Shown here: positions 11,014-22,183 of the stretch, piece after piece
How positions within the stretch are numbered: the stretch's first letter is position 1
Layout of the letters: each line of letters opens with the position of its first letter
Notes under the pieces: model-generated
The model's input: the letters and a program-made list of their open reading frames with translations, nothing else
What the model was told of the DNA's origin: nothing
The model's database searches: none
Assembly: GCF_000801105.2 (NCBI RefSeq)
Contig: NC_079516.1
Span: forward strand, 1,736,001-1,800,000
Origin: Raphanus sativus
Lineage: Eukaryota > Streptophyta > Magnoliopsida > Brassicales > Brassicaceae
Direction of reading: 5' to 3'
DNA length: 64,000 bases
Position numbers and translations under genes: made by a program

Positions 11014-12875
11014 GGGAGAATTGGCAAAATATTCCTAAGTCAGGCCCATATTAGAGAAATGCCCATGATTATATATAACTCAAAAAGAAATAACATTTTG
11101 GTACTGTGCGGACGAAAATGCCTCTCATTTATTGAATACAGGTCAGACTGCAGAAAATGTGTGTGTCAGACCGCAGAGAAGACGTGTGTCAGACTGTAGA
11201 GATGGACGGCGGGACAGACGATGAGTTGTTGGATAAAGCAGCGAAGATCAAATCGAGATTACGTTATCGATAAAATATTCTATAACAGCTAATATGTTGT
11301 GTTATATATCAAATATATATATTAACGGTTAACAAATAATGTATCCAATAACAACTTATTAATCAACACTATGTATCAATCTATTTGTCAGTTAACAAAT
11401 TAAATATAAAAAATCTACAAGCTCACGAGTTATTTATTCAATCATTTATCATCTACACAAATTATGTATCAATGAACATCAAGTCTCTTTTAATATCATA
11501 CAAACCAATTATCAATTATTTGGTATCATATATAATGTATCAGCTAACAATATATGTACCAAGTAACAAATCCGTTAACGGATAACAACCAACTTATCAT
11601 GTAACTTATTAATTCACAGACATGTATCAATCCGTTTGTGAGCTAATAAACCAAGTATCAGCTAAACAAATCATGTACCAGTTAACGTAAAGACTTTTGT
11701 AACATCATATTAAACAGTTATGAATTCGGTATCAAACTATGTGTCAGATACTAAAACATGTAAGAAATCATTTATCATATAAAAATTGTATCAGATAAAA
11801 AATATGATAGTTATGAATGCTTCGGTATCAAACTATGTGTCAGATAAAACAATTATAAATTCTTCAGTATCAAACTATATGTCAGATACCAAAACATGTA
11901 AGAAATCATTTATCATACAAAATTTGTATCAGGTAACAAATAATATATCAGATAACAACATATTAATCAAGACCATGTATCAATTCATTTGTCAGCTAAT
12001 AAAACTAAATATAAAAAATGTATAAGCTCACAAGTTATTTATTCAATTATTTATCATCTACACAAACTATGTATCAATGAACATCAAGTCTCTTGTAATA
12101 TCGTACAAACCAATTATCAATTATTTGGTATCATATAATGTATCAGCTAAATACATATACCAAGTAACAAATCGGTTAACGGATAACAACCAACTTATCA
12201 TGTAACTTATTAGTTCACAGACATGTATCAAATCTGTTTGTGAGCTAATAAACCAAATATCAGCTAAACAAATCATGTATTAGTTAACGTGAAGATTTTT
12301 ATAACATCATGTTAAACAGTTATGAATTCTTTTGGTATCAAACTATGTGTCAGATAACCAACTATGAATTTGACTATTAAGGTTGTTACAAATTTTGTTA
12401 GTGAGTTAACAGACTGTGTTATTTGTTACGCATTATGTTAACGTTGAATACTACTTATTAACATGTAACAAGTTATGTTATCGAGATAATCAAATATAAC
12501 TGACCGAAGTTAGTAAAATAGATGAAAAAGTTGATAATCAGAAGTAGTCAAATATTTGAAACCATGAATCTAGTTAGTAAGTGATGAGAGATGAAAGAAA
12601 GAAAAGGAAAGAAGATGGAGGAAAATAAAGAAAGAAGATGAAAAATAAAAAGAAAAGACAAAAGAGAACTAAAAGAGAATGAACATTATCCAACATATAT
12701 AATAATGAATCTGACACATGACAGAGCACTGCAGCCCTAAAAGAGTAGCCTGCAGGGCTACTAGACGTAGGCTGACGCGTGGCAGAAGGGTAAAATCGTC
12801 CAACAAAAAGGTTTATGAGATTAAGGGTAGATTGTATATTAGGGGTTGGTTTAGGTGCATTTTTACCAATTTCTC
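11014..12875. mobile_element. Non-autonomous Mutator-like element with 9-bp TSD (copy A1)
   Basis: The ends read GGGAGAATTGGCAAAAT on the left and, reverse-complemented, GAGAAATTGGTAAAAAT on the right: short imperfect terminal inverted repeats of the GAGAA-TTGGCAAAA type common in Brassicaceae MULEs. A perfect 9-bp direct repeat TATAAAAAT flanks it at 11005-11013 and 12876-12884, the length expected of Mutator transposition. The 1862-bp interior has no transposase and is largely AT-rich sequence studded with GTATCA/CAGATAAC words. The small open frames inside (10972-11199, 11385-11585, 11786-12025) are not genes. Confidence 0.85.
11350..12356. repeat. Tandem ~600-bp duplication inside the MULE (copy A1)
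   Basis: The stretch 11350-11750 recurs at 11954-12356, offset about 604, with some substitutions and small indels. Both start AACAAC.TATTAATCAA and end in AACTATGTGTCAGATA. The 11751-11953 segment between them also repeats the CAAACTATGTGTCAGATA words. The copies differ by several per cent, so this duplication is older than the A1/A2 split. Confidence 0.85.
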
Positions 12876-12884
12876 TATAAAAAT

Positions 12885-14167
12885 ATCAAACATTTGATCA
12901 ACCACACTGAGTTAAGGTGTTTTTACAACTATAATATATGCTTGGTCCGTGTATTTTCTTTGAAGCTATGTTTCTGATTCCTGAATAATGTAAAATATTT
13001 GATGTTGTTTCTGATGTGTTTGATTTAAATTACTTGTGAATTGTGATGATAATAACTTAACAACTTATCAACAACTTTTACGAGGACAGACCCGTTTAAA
13101 TTATCAACTGTGGATGGATGGAACCCGTTAATTAATGGGCTTAGAAGTTGAAGGCCTAGCTGATTACAAGACCTGCAAGCAACATATTTCCTTCTATTTT
13201 TTTTCTGAACGAGGCAATATATTTTATTTTGTAATTTCATTTTCCATTCAAAATAAAATAAATTTATAATGAAGTTGAGTTACTTCAACACAATTTTTAT
13301 TTTAGAGTAAAAATAGAATAATAAATTAAAAATATATATATGTTTAATGTATCGAATAAGTCATTTTTGTTTTTTTTTGTCATCTGTGGATTGTTATTAA
13401 TCACCAAAGATATCCAAAGTTCAGAATACAACATCATCCCATCACCAAAAAAAATGGAATGCTCAACAAAAGACAACAATCTGATAGTCTTCGGAAGCAT
13501 AAGCCGGACATACCCGGAGCCATAAGCCGTATAATCCCAGAATCAGTTAAAACATAACTAAAAAAGAAGTACTTAGTTATTCACCAAATCCACGACAACT
13601 TTGAATAGTTCATGTTTACTCTATTATAAAATAGAAAATAAAGAGTAAGCTAAAGTATTTTTCAAATCCAAGTTCTATTTTAAAATAAATTATGGAGCGA
13701 TATTGGAGATATTCTTAATGCCCCTATTTGCTAAACTATCAAAGCGTTTGGTGGTAAAGGAGGTACAGCTGTACTGTCTGCTATCCGGATTCGAGTTTTG
13801 GTCACAACGGATTTAATATCCCTTTCGTTAGGGCGCTGAATTTTTTATTGGAAAGATAGTTGAGAATGTGGCTGCACAGATACCAGAATTATAAAAAAAA
13901 CAAAAAATGAGTGATGTGTATATTATATGTTTTTATTTTTTTCTTCATATTTTATGAACTTTCTAATAACATTGATTCAAGTAAATCGATTCTCTTCGGT
14001 TCAACGATTTTAAATCAAACTAGAAGACGGTTAAAAGGTAAACCATCTAATCGGCCATTAGAAAATGAATGCTTCATAAAAGGTAAAATGTAGGTTTAAC
14101 ATAAGGCGGTGGTTGCTATTAGTTTGGTACAAAGATTGTGAGTTCATCACCTTCAGTCTATAAGGCC
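12885..14167. other. Intergenic spacer with MITE-like relics, no gene seen
   Basis: Around 13230-13330 and 13617-13720 are AT-rich stretches with CTATTTTAAAATA and TACTCTATTATAAAATAGA words resembling common Brassica MITEs; I could not define their ends. At about 13735-13850 a possible tRNA-derived SINE relic has box-A-like TTTGGTGGTAAAGG followed by box-B-like GGATTCGAGTT, with no clear target-site duplication. Nothing coding is supported. Confidence 0.3.
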
Positions 14168-14183
14168 AGAATGAAAAAGTTTT

Positions 14184-15307
14184 TTTTTTTTTTTGTAACT
14201 TGCTTACTTAAATTTAAAAAGAAACCGAAAATGTTTTACAAGCCCAATAGCTTTAGTTAGACCCAACCCTTAGTAAGTACTGAATCACATAAAGAGTCCA
14301 CTACAGCCTAAGATAGAGAGAATAGTAAAAAGAAACCCAAGAGGTCTTTAGTTGATGTGTTTCCTCGGTGATCACGAAAGATCGAGAGAGGCTCAGAAGA
14401 ACAGAGGAAGAGGCGAAGATGGTCAAGCAAATCGCACCCAGTTCTGCATCATTGTGGAAGATCGAGTTGGATTTTCGGTCCTGAAACTTTGTAGTTTGTT
14501 TCTCATCTGCACATCCACCAGTTTGAAGATCTGATCATGGGAGCGAAAGGTGTTCGAGTGGAGTCTGCCATTCCTCTCATGCCAAAGCCAGCACATCGTC
14601 GATTGCCAAGCGAGGATAGTCAGTTTACGTTGCGTTACCGGTGGAGGAAGAGATAGCATCTGATTGACCGTGTCTGTCCAATCACGTTGCGGCATCAACT
14701 GTAAGCGATTCGCCACTCTACTCCATAGATCATGACTGTAATTGTACTCAAAGTAGATGTGATTTCTTGATTCTTGTGCTGCATTACAGAGTAAGCATCG
14801 ATCATCCACTTGAATTCCCCAGCGACGTAAACGGTCTCTTGTAGGAATTCTATCCTGGATTACCAGCCACACATGGAATGCTTGTCGTGGAATAGCTGTG
14901 GAGAACCATACAGCAGTGCTCCAAGGAACATCTGGTTTTGGTTCCCTAAGGTAGTCATACATGATACCAGTTTTGAAGCTCTCTGACCTCTGTCCATTTA
15001 TCTCCCAAACGTAGTAGTCCTGATTAGGCTGGAGCTATATTGTGGTGATGTAGGCGTAGAAAGAGAGTTGTTGTTCAGAGCGTGCAGGAGGAAGCCACCA
15101 GACTCCATTCCTACAAAGCGATGCAACTGTAGCAGTACGAGGGATTCCCAAACCAGAACGAAAATCTGACAAGTATGCATTCAGATCACCAAACGGTGAC
15201 CAATTGTCACTCCAGAACCGGGCCGATTCTCCATTCTGCAGCATCAACTTTAACAGAGGGAAGACCGTCTGCTTAAGCTTTAGCAATTTGTTGACAAGTC
15301 ACGAGTA
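14184..15307 (-). mobile_element. 5'-truncated LINE (reverse transcriptase zinc-binding end) with 16-bp TSD (copy A1)
   Basis: Perfect direct repeats AGAATGAAAAAGTTTT lie at 14168-14183 and 15308-15323. Between them, reading on the minus strand, is the 3' part of a non-LTR retrotransposon. The frame at 15286-15035 contains ARFWSDNW. The frame at 14962-14423 contains PRQAFHVWLVIQDRIPTRDR, CLLCNAAQESRNHIYFEY and TILAWQSTMCWLWHERNGR, the zf-RVT domain found after plant LINE reverse transcriptases. The element ends in a poly-A tail, seen as a plus-strand T-run at 14180-14194. About 1.1 kb remains, with at least one frame break, so it is dead. Confidence 0.92.
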
Positions 15308-15323
15308 AGAATGAAAAAGTTTT

Positions 15324-16541
15324 GCTTCCAGTATTCTGTTCAAATTGCGTTTCAAGTTGAGAAGAGGTAATGCTTGTAAACTTACACTAGTACTAATGTT
15401 ATAAAACAAATAGTCAAATTGTTGTATGTGTGAATGTAGTTAAGAAATTGGATGTGTTTTATATATAAGTTGCCTTTATGAAACACGAAGAGGTCTAATA
15501 ACTCTACAATATTAAGAGACAAAAAATAACGGGACATCTTAAATATATATTAGATGATCGTCAATAATCTGAGATTATGTGCCAATCTAGACCTGAAGAC
15601 TTTACTATACATTTCAATCTATGGGTCTGTATATAAAAATATCAACTACCTAACTACCTTGACAATGAAATTTGTACGATTAATTCATGGACTTCTTAAG
15701 CTATACGATTCAGAAACAATTATTCTAGTTGGGAGAGAAAGAGTCCTGTTTCCAAAAAAATATTAGTTTTTTCGGTCAACTACTTAAATATATAATCCTG
15801 TGTTATTCTTTGAAGACTTTCCCTAAGTTCGTTTTAATCTATGAATCTTGAAAGTTTCTCCATGTCTTTCTATTTTATATTAGTAAGTGGATCAATCATA
15901 GACCTTTACTGCGTAAGAAAGGGAGAGTAATTCTGATATAAATTTCCTAGAAACTTCAAGATTATTTTTAGAAACAAATTGCATCTGACGTTTCGCCATG
16001 TCTTTCTAATATCTGCAATTTTTTTTTCAAACCCAAATTAAAATTTATGTATGATGAATAACTACTTAGAAATTAGAATAAAGCCATTGACATGTACAAT
16101 AATCACGTACTGACTAAGGAAGCACGAAGCTGAAACTGGATTACCTATTTTGAAATGGAATTCTTTAGAATGATCAATTCCATTAATTCTATAAAAAAAA
16201 TATTAGCTACTGTGAATGGAATGGAATGAAATGTTCATTCCATCAATTTAAAAAAAAATTAAACAAATTAAATACAAAACAAATCATTCCATAACAATTT
16301 TGCTAAGGAATAAATGGAATAGATCTATTCCATTTTTTCTATTGTATACCGTTCATCGTATTCCATTTCTCTCTATTCTATTTATTCTTTTTCTTATTCA
16401 CACGGCAGTATCAGATAGTTTTTCTTAAAACCTAATATAGAAAGGAATATTTAAAAGTACTTCACTTCTTTATATATTTGGCCACTTCTCCCGTTAACCC
16501 GACAATCAATCTTTCTCTTATTCACAACCCGAAACTCTTCC
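15324..16541. other. Intergenic upstream of DUF760, GGAAT/ATTCC-rich
   Basis: No coding exon is supported. Between about 16150 and 16375 many GGAAT and ATTCC words alternate (for example GAATGGAATGGAATG and CATTCCATC). They could fold on each other and resemble degraded MITE sequence; similar words recur downstream of the DUF760 gene near 18190-18280. The last 100 bp before 16542 should include the DUF760 leader. Confidence 0.35.
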
Positions 16542-17989
16542 ATGGATAGTTGTCTCTCTAAACACGCGGCGCTCCCCTTACTCCCGTCCCGTTCGAGGAG
16601 ACTGAGCGGCGATAGAAGATTATTGGTTCTTCCTGCGATGCGCAAGGTCCAGTATCGATCTTTAGTCATGGTTGCCGCTGCGGGTAACAACCAGTGCGAG
16701 CCTGGAAGCAGCTTTAACGCGCCGCTTAAACCTCGAACGTCGCAGGGAAGGTTTCTGAGAGGTCTGTTGATAAACAAGCGTCACCTCTTTCACTACGCCG
16801 CTGCTGATGAGCTCAGGTTGCTGGCAGAGAACCGTGAAGCTGCTTTGGCTCGTATGTCTCTCAGCTTTGGTTCCGATGAAGCTTCTCTACACAGGTCCGT
16901 CAAACTTTAACTTATTCTAATTATTATAGGAAAATAAAAAAAATTACAATAATATTTATAAATTATAAGTATTACTTGTAAAGCAAGTTTTGTTTTTAGT
17001 GTTTAATAAGGTTGGTTTCCCTACTTAATCTCTTCTCATGTGTTCTTAAAATTTCTTTAAGTTTTCTTGTGAAATACTTCTTGGAGTGGCCTATTCAGTC
17101 AGCGTTGATTTACTTAGTCAGTTTCAACACTGCTGGTTCTGGAGCTCTTTGTGAACCTTTACTTGCAACTCAAGAATCTAATACTTTGTTTGTTGATGGT
17201 TTGTTTTCTGCCTGCTAACCCTAATTCCATGATTTTTTATATGTCGTTGTTGGCAGAAGAATAGCTCAGCACAAGGAACGTTACTGCAAAACAGCAGTCC
17301 AAGAAATAATATACATGCTAATAGTCTATAAATACTCTGAGATAAGGGTCCCTCTGGCTCCAAAGCTCTCTAGATGCATCCACAATGGAAGACTCGAGAT
17401 ATGGCCTAAGAAAGACCGGGAGCTGGAGTCAATCCACAGCTGCGATGCCCTTGAACTCATCAAAGAACACGTAGACGCGGTCACCGGATTACGTGTCAAT
17501 TCACGCGTGACTGAAAAAACACAGATACAGAAGCTTCATCTCAGGAAGGTATACGTTGCCTCGATCTTGTGTGGTTACTTCTTGAAATCCGCTTCCCTCA
17601 GACACCAACTCGAGTGTTCCTTACCGGATCTCCATGGAATTGGATATCTTAAAGGTTCTGTCACTGGATCTTCTTTGACAATGAGGATTGCACATGTGGC
17701 CACCAAGGAGCACCTGAGGCATTACATCACAAGGTTCGACACCGAGACAATGCAGAGATGTGCAAAACCAAGGACAGAGGAAGCAAGGAATCTGATAAAG
17801 AAGCAATGTTTGGCTCTTTTTGGTATGGAGGAAAGCGATGAGATCATCGTGACATCGTATTCGAGTCTGAAGCGGTTGGTTCTGGAAGCTGTGGCGTTTG
17901 GGACGTTTTTGTGGGACACGGAGTTGTATGTAGATAATACATATAAGCTCAATGAGAATGCAGAAGCGCAAGAAAATAGAAGTATATGA
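16542..17989 (+). CDS. DUF760 family protein (copy A1)
   Basis: Two exons, 16542-16894 and 17257-17989, join as CAC AG|A AGA (SLHRRIAQHKERY) and give 361 residues. The start MDSCLSKHAALPLLPS is rich in Ser, Arg and Leu and poor in acidic residues, consistent with a chloroplast transit peptide. The body contains KYSEIRVPLAPKLSRC, LHLRKVYVASILCGYFL and EARNLIKKQCLALFG, matching the DUF760 family (At3g07310, related to the UV-B-induced At3g17800). Biochemical role unknown; the family is plastid-associated. Exon 2 is closed by TGA. It sits head-to-tail about 1.3 kb upstream of eIF2B-beta, the order of At3g07310 and At3g07300. Identical to the copy at 39256-40703. Confidence 0.85.
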
Positions 17990-18520
17990 ACCAGTTCGGT
18001 TAAAAGAAAAGCTTCATGATCCTTTGGTTGGTGTTATATGCAGGGAAGAAGTTTCTGCAGAATCTTTCAGGCGATGCTTTTAGTGTATACTGTATAGACG
18101 AATAAGAATGTGGCGGTTAAGGAAACAAGGGCTGCAAATGGTTGTTTATAGAAAGAATATACCTCATGAATATAAGAAACTTATATTTATGGAATGAAAA
18201 CATTGGATATTTGGATGATGAATAGTATATGTTGAACTTATTAATGGAATAATGACTTACATTTATTTAATTCCATCAATGTACGTTTAGGATTTATATA
18301 AAATAAAATTTTATAAATAATTTTTCTTTCATTCGTAAAACAGAAGATGTAAAATTATATTTAAAAGGTTTTCATTATAAACTGTTAACTATTTTATGGA
18401 CTCCTATGGAAGGATGTATTCCCAAAAAGAGTTATACGACAAAATTTTTTTTCTTCCATTTTGTATTATATTTTTGTTCAACATTTGGTTGTACTCAAAA
18501 GAATAGAAAAAGGGAATTTT

Positions 18521-18650
18521 GTTTTGTCTCTTTTGTTAGTCGGGACTCCAATGCAGCTGCTGATCTTCTCGCTAAGTCGGCACTCCATTTGTCTATCCCG
18601 GATTTGTATTGAACTCTCGGTTTAGAAATATAATTCAGTTCGTCGCAAAA
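18521..18650 (+). mobile_element. LINE 3' scrap with RNase H-type end and TSD (copy A1)
   Basis: A direct repeat AAAAAGGGAATTTT at 18507-18520 and 18651-18664 brackets about 130 bp. The insert encodes FVSRDSNAAADLLAKSAL and ends in LSIPDLY and a stop, the C-terminus of the RNase H-like domain that closes many plant LINE ORF2 proteins. A short 3' UTR and A-run follow. It is the last fragment of a severely 5'-truncated insertion on the plus strand. It lies between DUF760 and eIF2B-beta. Confidence 0.8.
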
Positions 18651-19048
18651 AAAAAGGGAATTTTATATGTTTAATTGTCAACACTTTTTATATTCAAAAC
18701 ATGAACGTAAAGAAGATACTAAAATATAATTTTTATCGCACGTATTTATTTTTGAAAATATTGTACTAAGATCAACAATTTTTTACCATGTACTCTTGAA
18801 ACAAAAAAATTAGAATCTCTTGAACTAAAACGTACAATAAAATATTTATAAATTAATAAAAATACAGTTAAAATATTTCGTAAATTTAATTATATAGTTA
18901 TATATAAAATAATAATTTAATTTCAAATTTTAAATTGAATTACACTAATTTATTAAATATAAACGTCATTATAGAATGTAGTTATTATAGTTATACTAAA
19001 GAGTTTTTTTTTTTTTGAAAATAGCTTTTTTTAGAAAGGCTTTCGCCT

Positions 19049-19316
19049 TGGGCTTCTATCTTTGCGGCCCAAATGCTAAGACCTATTAAACCCCCAATAC
19101 TCACTATCTGGTCTTCTTGTTCAATTCCCTCTCTCTCTCGCTCGCCGGAATATTCCCTCTCTACTTCATCTCGCCACCGTCACATTTTCACCGGTAAGCA
19201 CAACCACTTCTCTTTTCCTTACCACTGGAGGCATTCGATCTCTCTCATGCCGCCGAATCGCGTTTAATTAGGGTTTATGGAAGAATCTAACGCCTCTTAG
19301 TTTCGATTTAGGGTTA
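19049..19316 (+). promoter_or_regulatory. Site II and telo-box motifs upstream of eIF2B-beta copy 1
   Basis: TGGGCT (19049-19054) and GGCCCA (19066-19071) are site II elements, bound by TCP factors. TTAGGGTTT (19268-19276) and TTTAGGGTT (about 19308-19316) are telo-box motifs. Pairing of telo-box and site II is characteristic of plant promoters and leaders of translation-machinery genes, which fits the gene starting at 19324. The same set is at offset 22715 in the second copy (42031 and upstream). Confidence 0.65.
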
Positions 19317-19323
19317 AGTAAAG

Positions 19324-21718
19324 ATGCCAGACGTACAATCTATGGTGCTGGAGTTTGTTAACAAGCTCAGGAAACGGTATAATCATTATTTTTCTGTAAT
19401 TTCGTAAAACCCCTTTTTGTTAATTTAAGAGAGTTTTTTTTTCTGATTTGATTCAATACAGTAAGATCGAGGGCTCACAGGCTACAGCGAGATGCACTGT
19501 AGAGTTGCTTAGGTCAGTGATCTCTCATCATCGAGTGCCTCACCACGCGAACCAAGCTTCGGCTCTTATCGATGCTGTGAAAGCCGTCGGTGCGCAGCTG
19601 GTCGCTGCAAATCCCGTTGGTATGTTTTCTTTTCTTCCCCATCCTGTTGAAGTTTTTGTCTTTATGAATATGAATCAAAGGAATGATTTTTTTTTTGTAG
19701 AGCTTGCGGTGGGGAATGTAGTGAGGCGGGTTTTGCATATCATAAGGGAGGAGGATCTGTCTCTCGCTACAGCAGCTGTGGCTGGGTTGGACTTGCTTGA
19801 CGCGAGTGATGACGATGAGGATGTTAATGGGAAAGGGATTGGGTATCCTGCGATGTCTGCGGCGGTTGTTGCTGCTGCTGCTAGGAGTACGTTGCGTCCT
19901 CCTTCTTTGCAGACGCTTCTTGAGGGAACTCCTGAGTCTGCTACTGTTCCGTACACTTCTTCTTCTGGTGCTGATTCCGAAAGTAAAAGTAAATGTACCT
20001 TTATCCATTCCTTTACAAATGCTAATTTTTATGGGTTAGAAAATCAAGCTGCCTGATTTAGTTATGTCTCTTGATAAGCCAGTTATGGTAGGAATATAAT
20101 AAAGTTAATGTACATACTCTCTTAGACAACTGATACTCATTGTTTTCTTCGGGAATTATCTGATAGCAGGTGCCAGATGTTATGTAGCAGATTTACGTAT
20201 TAAGGAATCTGGTTTTGCTTTGGGATCCTTTAGGCTTGTGAAAGTGTAGGGAACTGTAGACAGTTTTAGATTACGGGTTCTGGTAGGTTTAGTTGCTCGC
20301 TTCCTCTGTGAATTTGTGTTACTGAGTTACAGAGATAAAGACAGTCAATTTCTGTTCTTAACATTCTGGTTTTGGGAGGTTTATCTCGGTTGATTAAAAC
20401 TATCTTTGGATGAATCATAGGCCAATTTTTTTTTCTGGCAGCTACAATGCTTACATTTCTTGTCGATAGTAATGGTCTGATGTACTTTTTTAGCTGCCGA
20501 CAAGAGTTCAATAACTAGGAAGCTGAAGCATGATGTTATAGAAGGAGTCAATCAACTAATCCACGAGATTGCTGGCTGTCATGAGCAGATCGCTGAGCAA
20601 GCTATAGAGCATATACATCAAAAGTACTTAAACGTCTTTATACCATTAATTTTCTTCAACATGCAATAGATGGGGGACCATAATACTCGTTTGTTAATAT
20701 GTTTCCTTGATGACAACCTTTTTTTATTTTAAATATCAGTGAGGTGATCCTAACCCTGGGTAGCTCAAGAACAGTACTCGAGTTTCTATGTGCTGCGAAA
20801 GAGAAGAAAAGATCATTTCGTGTATTTGTTGCCGAAGGTGCTCCAAGGTTTGGTGACTCCTTTTTCCTATGTCTCATCATTACCATTTCTTGCCCATTTA
20901 AACCAGGTGGCTCGTATTTATCCCCTTTCCTTTCAATTCTAGGTATCAGGGCCATCTATTAGCAAAAGATTTGGTAGCTAGAGGTCTGCAGACCACTGTG
21001 ATCACTGACTCTGCAGTGTTTGCTATGATATCTCGAGTGAATATGGTACGTACATGTTCAATCGTACCCAAATCTATTTTTTTTCTTGTCTCTGTCTTCT
21101 AAAAATAGATCTCAAATGATGTGATAATACACAGGTTATAATCGGAGCTCATGCAGTGATGGCTAATGGTGGGGTTATAGGACCTGTTGGAGTCAACATG
21201 GCTGCCCTGGCAGCAAAAAAGCACGCAGTCCCATTTGTGGTTCTAGCCGGTAGTCACAAGGTTTGGTTTCAAGTTGATTATTTTGTTCAAACCAGTGAAT
21301 ACTCTCATAAACCTTAAAAACTGACTTAGAGGTTTTTTTATGTAATGAACAGCTATGTCCACTGTATCCTCACAATCCGGAGGTATTACTAAACGAGCTG
21401 AGGTCTCCTTCTGAACTGTTGGATTTTGGCGAATTCTCTGATTGCCTTGATTTTGGATCCGGTTCCGGGTCTCCCCTTCTTCAAGTTGTCAATCCAACCT
21501 TCGATTACGTCCCACCAAGCCTCGTCAGTCTCTTTATAACCGACACGTAAGTCTCACTAAAATATCCTTGGGTTTCTTCCAGTTACTCTATTCTTAGATT
21601 GGCTCACAATCATTAACATGTTGCTACTTTTGTTTTGGTTAACAGGGGAGGACACATCCCATCTTACATGTACCGTCTTATCGCTGACTACTACTCTGCC
21701 GATGATTTGGTCATGTAG
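19324..21718 (+). CDS. Translation initiation factor eIF2B subunit beta, copy 1
   Basis: Nine exons: 19324-19376, 19462-19619, 19701-19988, 20494-20623, 20740-20847, 20943-21045, 21135-21260, 21353-21546 and 21646-21718. All are GT-AG; together they give 1233 nt or 410 residues. Start MPDVQSMVLEFVNKLRKRK. The C-terminal Rossmann-like eIF2B alpha/beta/delta domain is visible: EVILTLGSSRTVLEFLCAAK, RSFRVFVAEGAPRYQG, VIIGAHAVMANGGVIGPVG, KHAVPFVVLAGSHK and the end SYMYRLIADYYSADDLVM. eIF2B is the GDP/GTP exchange factor for eIF2; beta is part of its regulatory subcomplex. Intact, with no lesions. The first exon, intron 1 and the start of exon 2 are identical to copy 2; divergence begins at 19489. 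Confidence 0.93.
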
Positions 21719-22183
21719 CAATCAATAAAGAACAAGTTGTATGGTCATTTAGACCATACAACACTCACTTGGTTGGGGTCATTCACAAAGTGGAAGGAAA
21801 GATACATGTACATTGCACAAAACAGTTGCTGAATGGGTAGTGAATGAGAAAAGAGAAACTTATCTTTCGCGTCTGTGAAACTGGTCTGACCAAGTGTATT
21901 TTTTGCCGTGTTCTACTTATACTTCTGCTCAATCTCAAACTCTTAATGGTGTTTAACTTTCCGTCAACACTAACATTTTCTTTCATTCTCTTCTACTCTT
22001 CTGTATTATTAATTAAGGGTTTGGGAGCTATCACTTGGTTTAGTCCGGTCCAATTTCAATTTTTCTCATAACCGGTTCCGTGAGTGATAAAAACCCTAAA
22101 CAGGTAGTTAAAGCAGTTATTTTTAACGGCTTCTTCAATTTGTACATGCTGATACACAATTACACATCAGAACCTCTCGAAAG

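Larger units (their letters stand above)
5985..19488. repeat. Block A1: near-identical copy of 28685-42203
   Basis: Sequence from 5985 matches contig 3 from its first base (28685). Three zones are visible. From 5985 to about 9845 there are many 1-2 base insertions or deletions, mostly in homopolymers, and the offset drifts from 22700 to 22714. From about 9845 to 18645 the offset is constant at 22714, and I found only two substitutions (14546/37260 and 14954/37668). One A is added in an A-run near 18650, and identity continues to 19488. At 19489 the copies start to diverge inside eIF2B-beta exon 2. Confidence 0.93.

Noticed and set aside
11385..12025. Two Ser/Asn/Tyr-rich open frames
   Set aside because: They are AT-rich tandem repeats inside the MULE.
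11350..12356. CRISPR-like or satellite array of GTATCA/CAGATAAC words
   Set aside because: Spacing is irregular, the copies are degenerate, and the tract is confined within a MULE of a plant genome; the main structure is a simple two-copy tandem duplication.
13735..13850. tRNA gene
   Set aside because: Box-A-like and box-B-like words are present, but no cloverleaf could be built and there is no terminator; at most a SINE relic.
17621..17971. Minus-strand frame opposite DUF760 exon 2
   Set aside because: Shadow; the plus-strand frame has the family motifs and correct splice phase.
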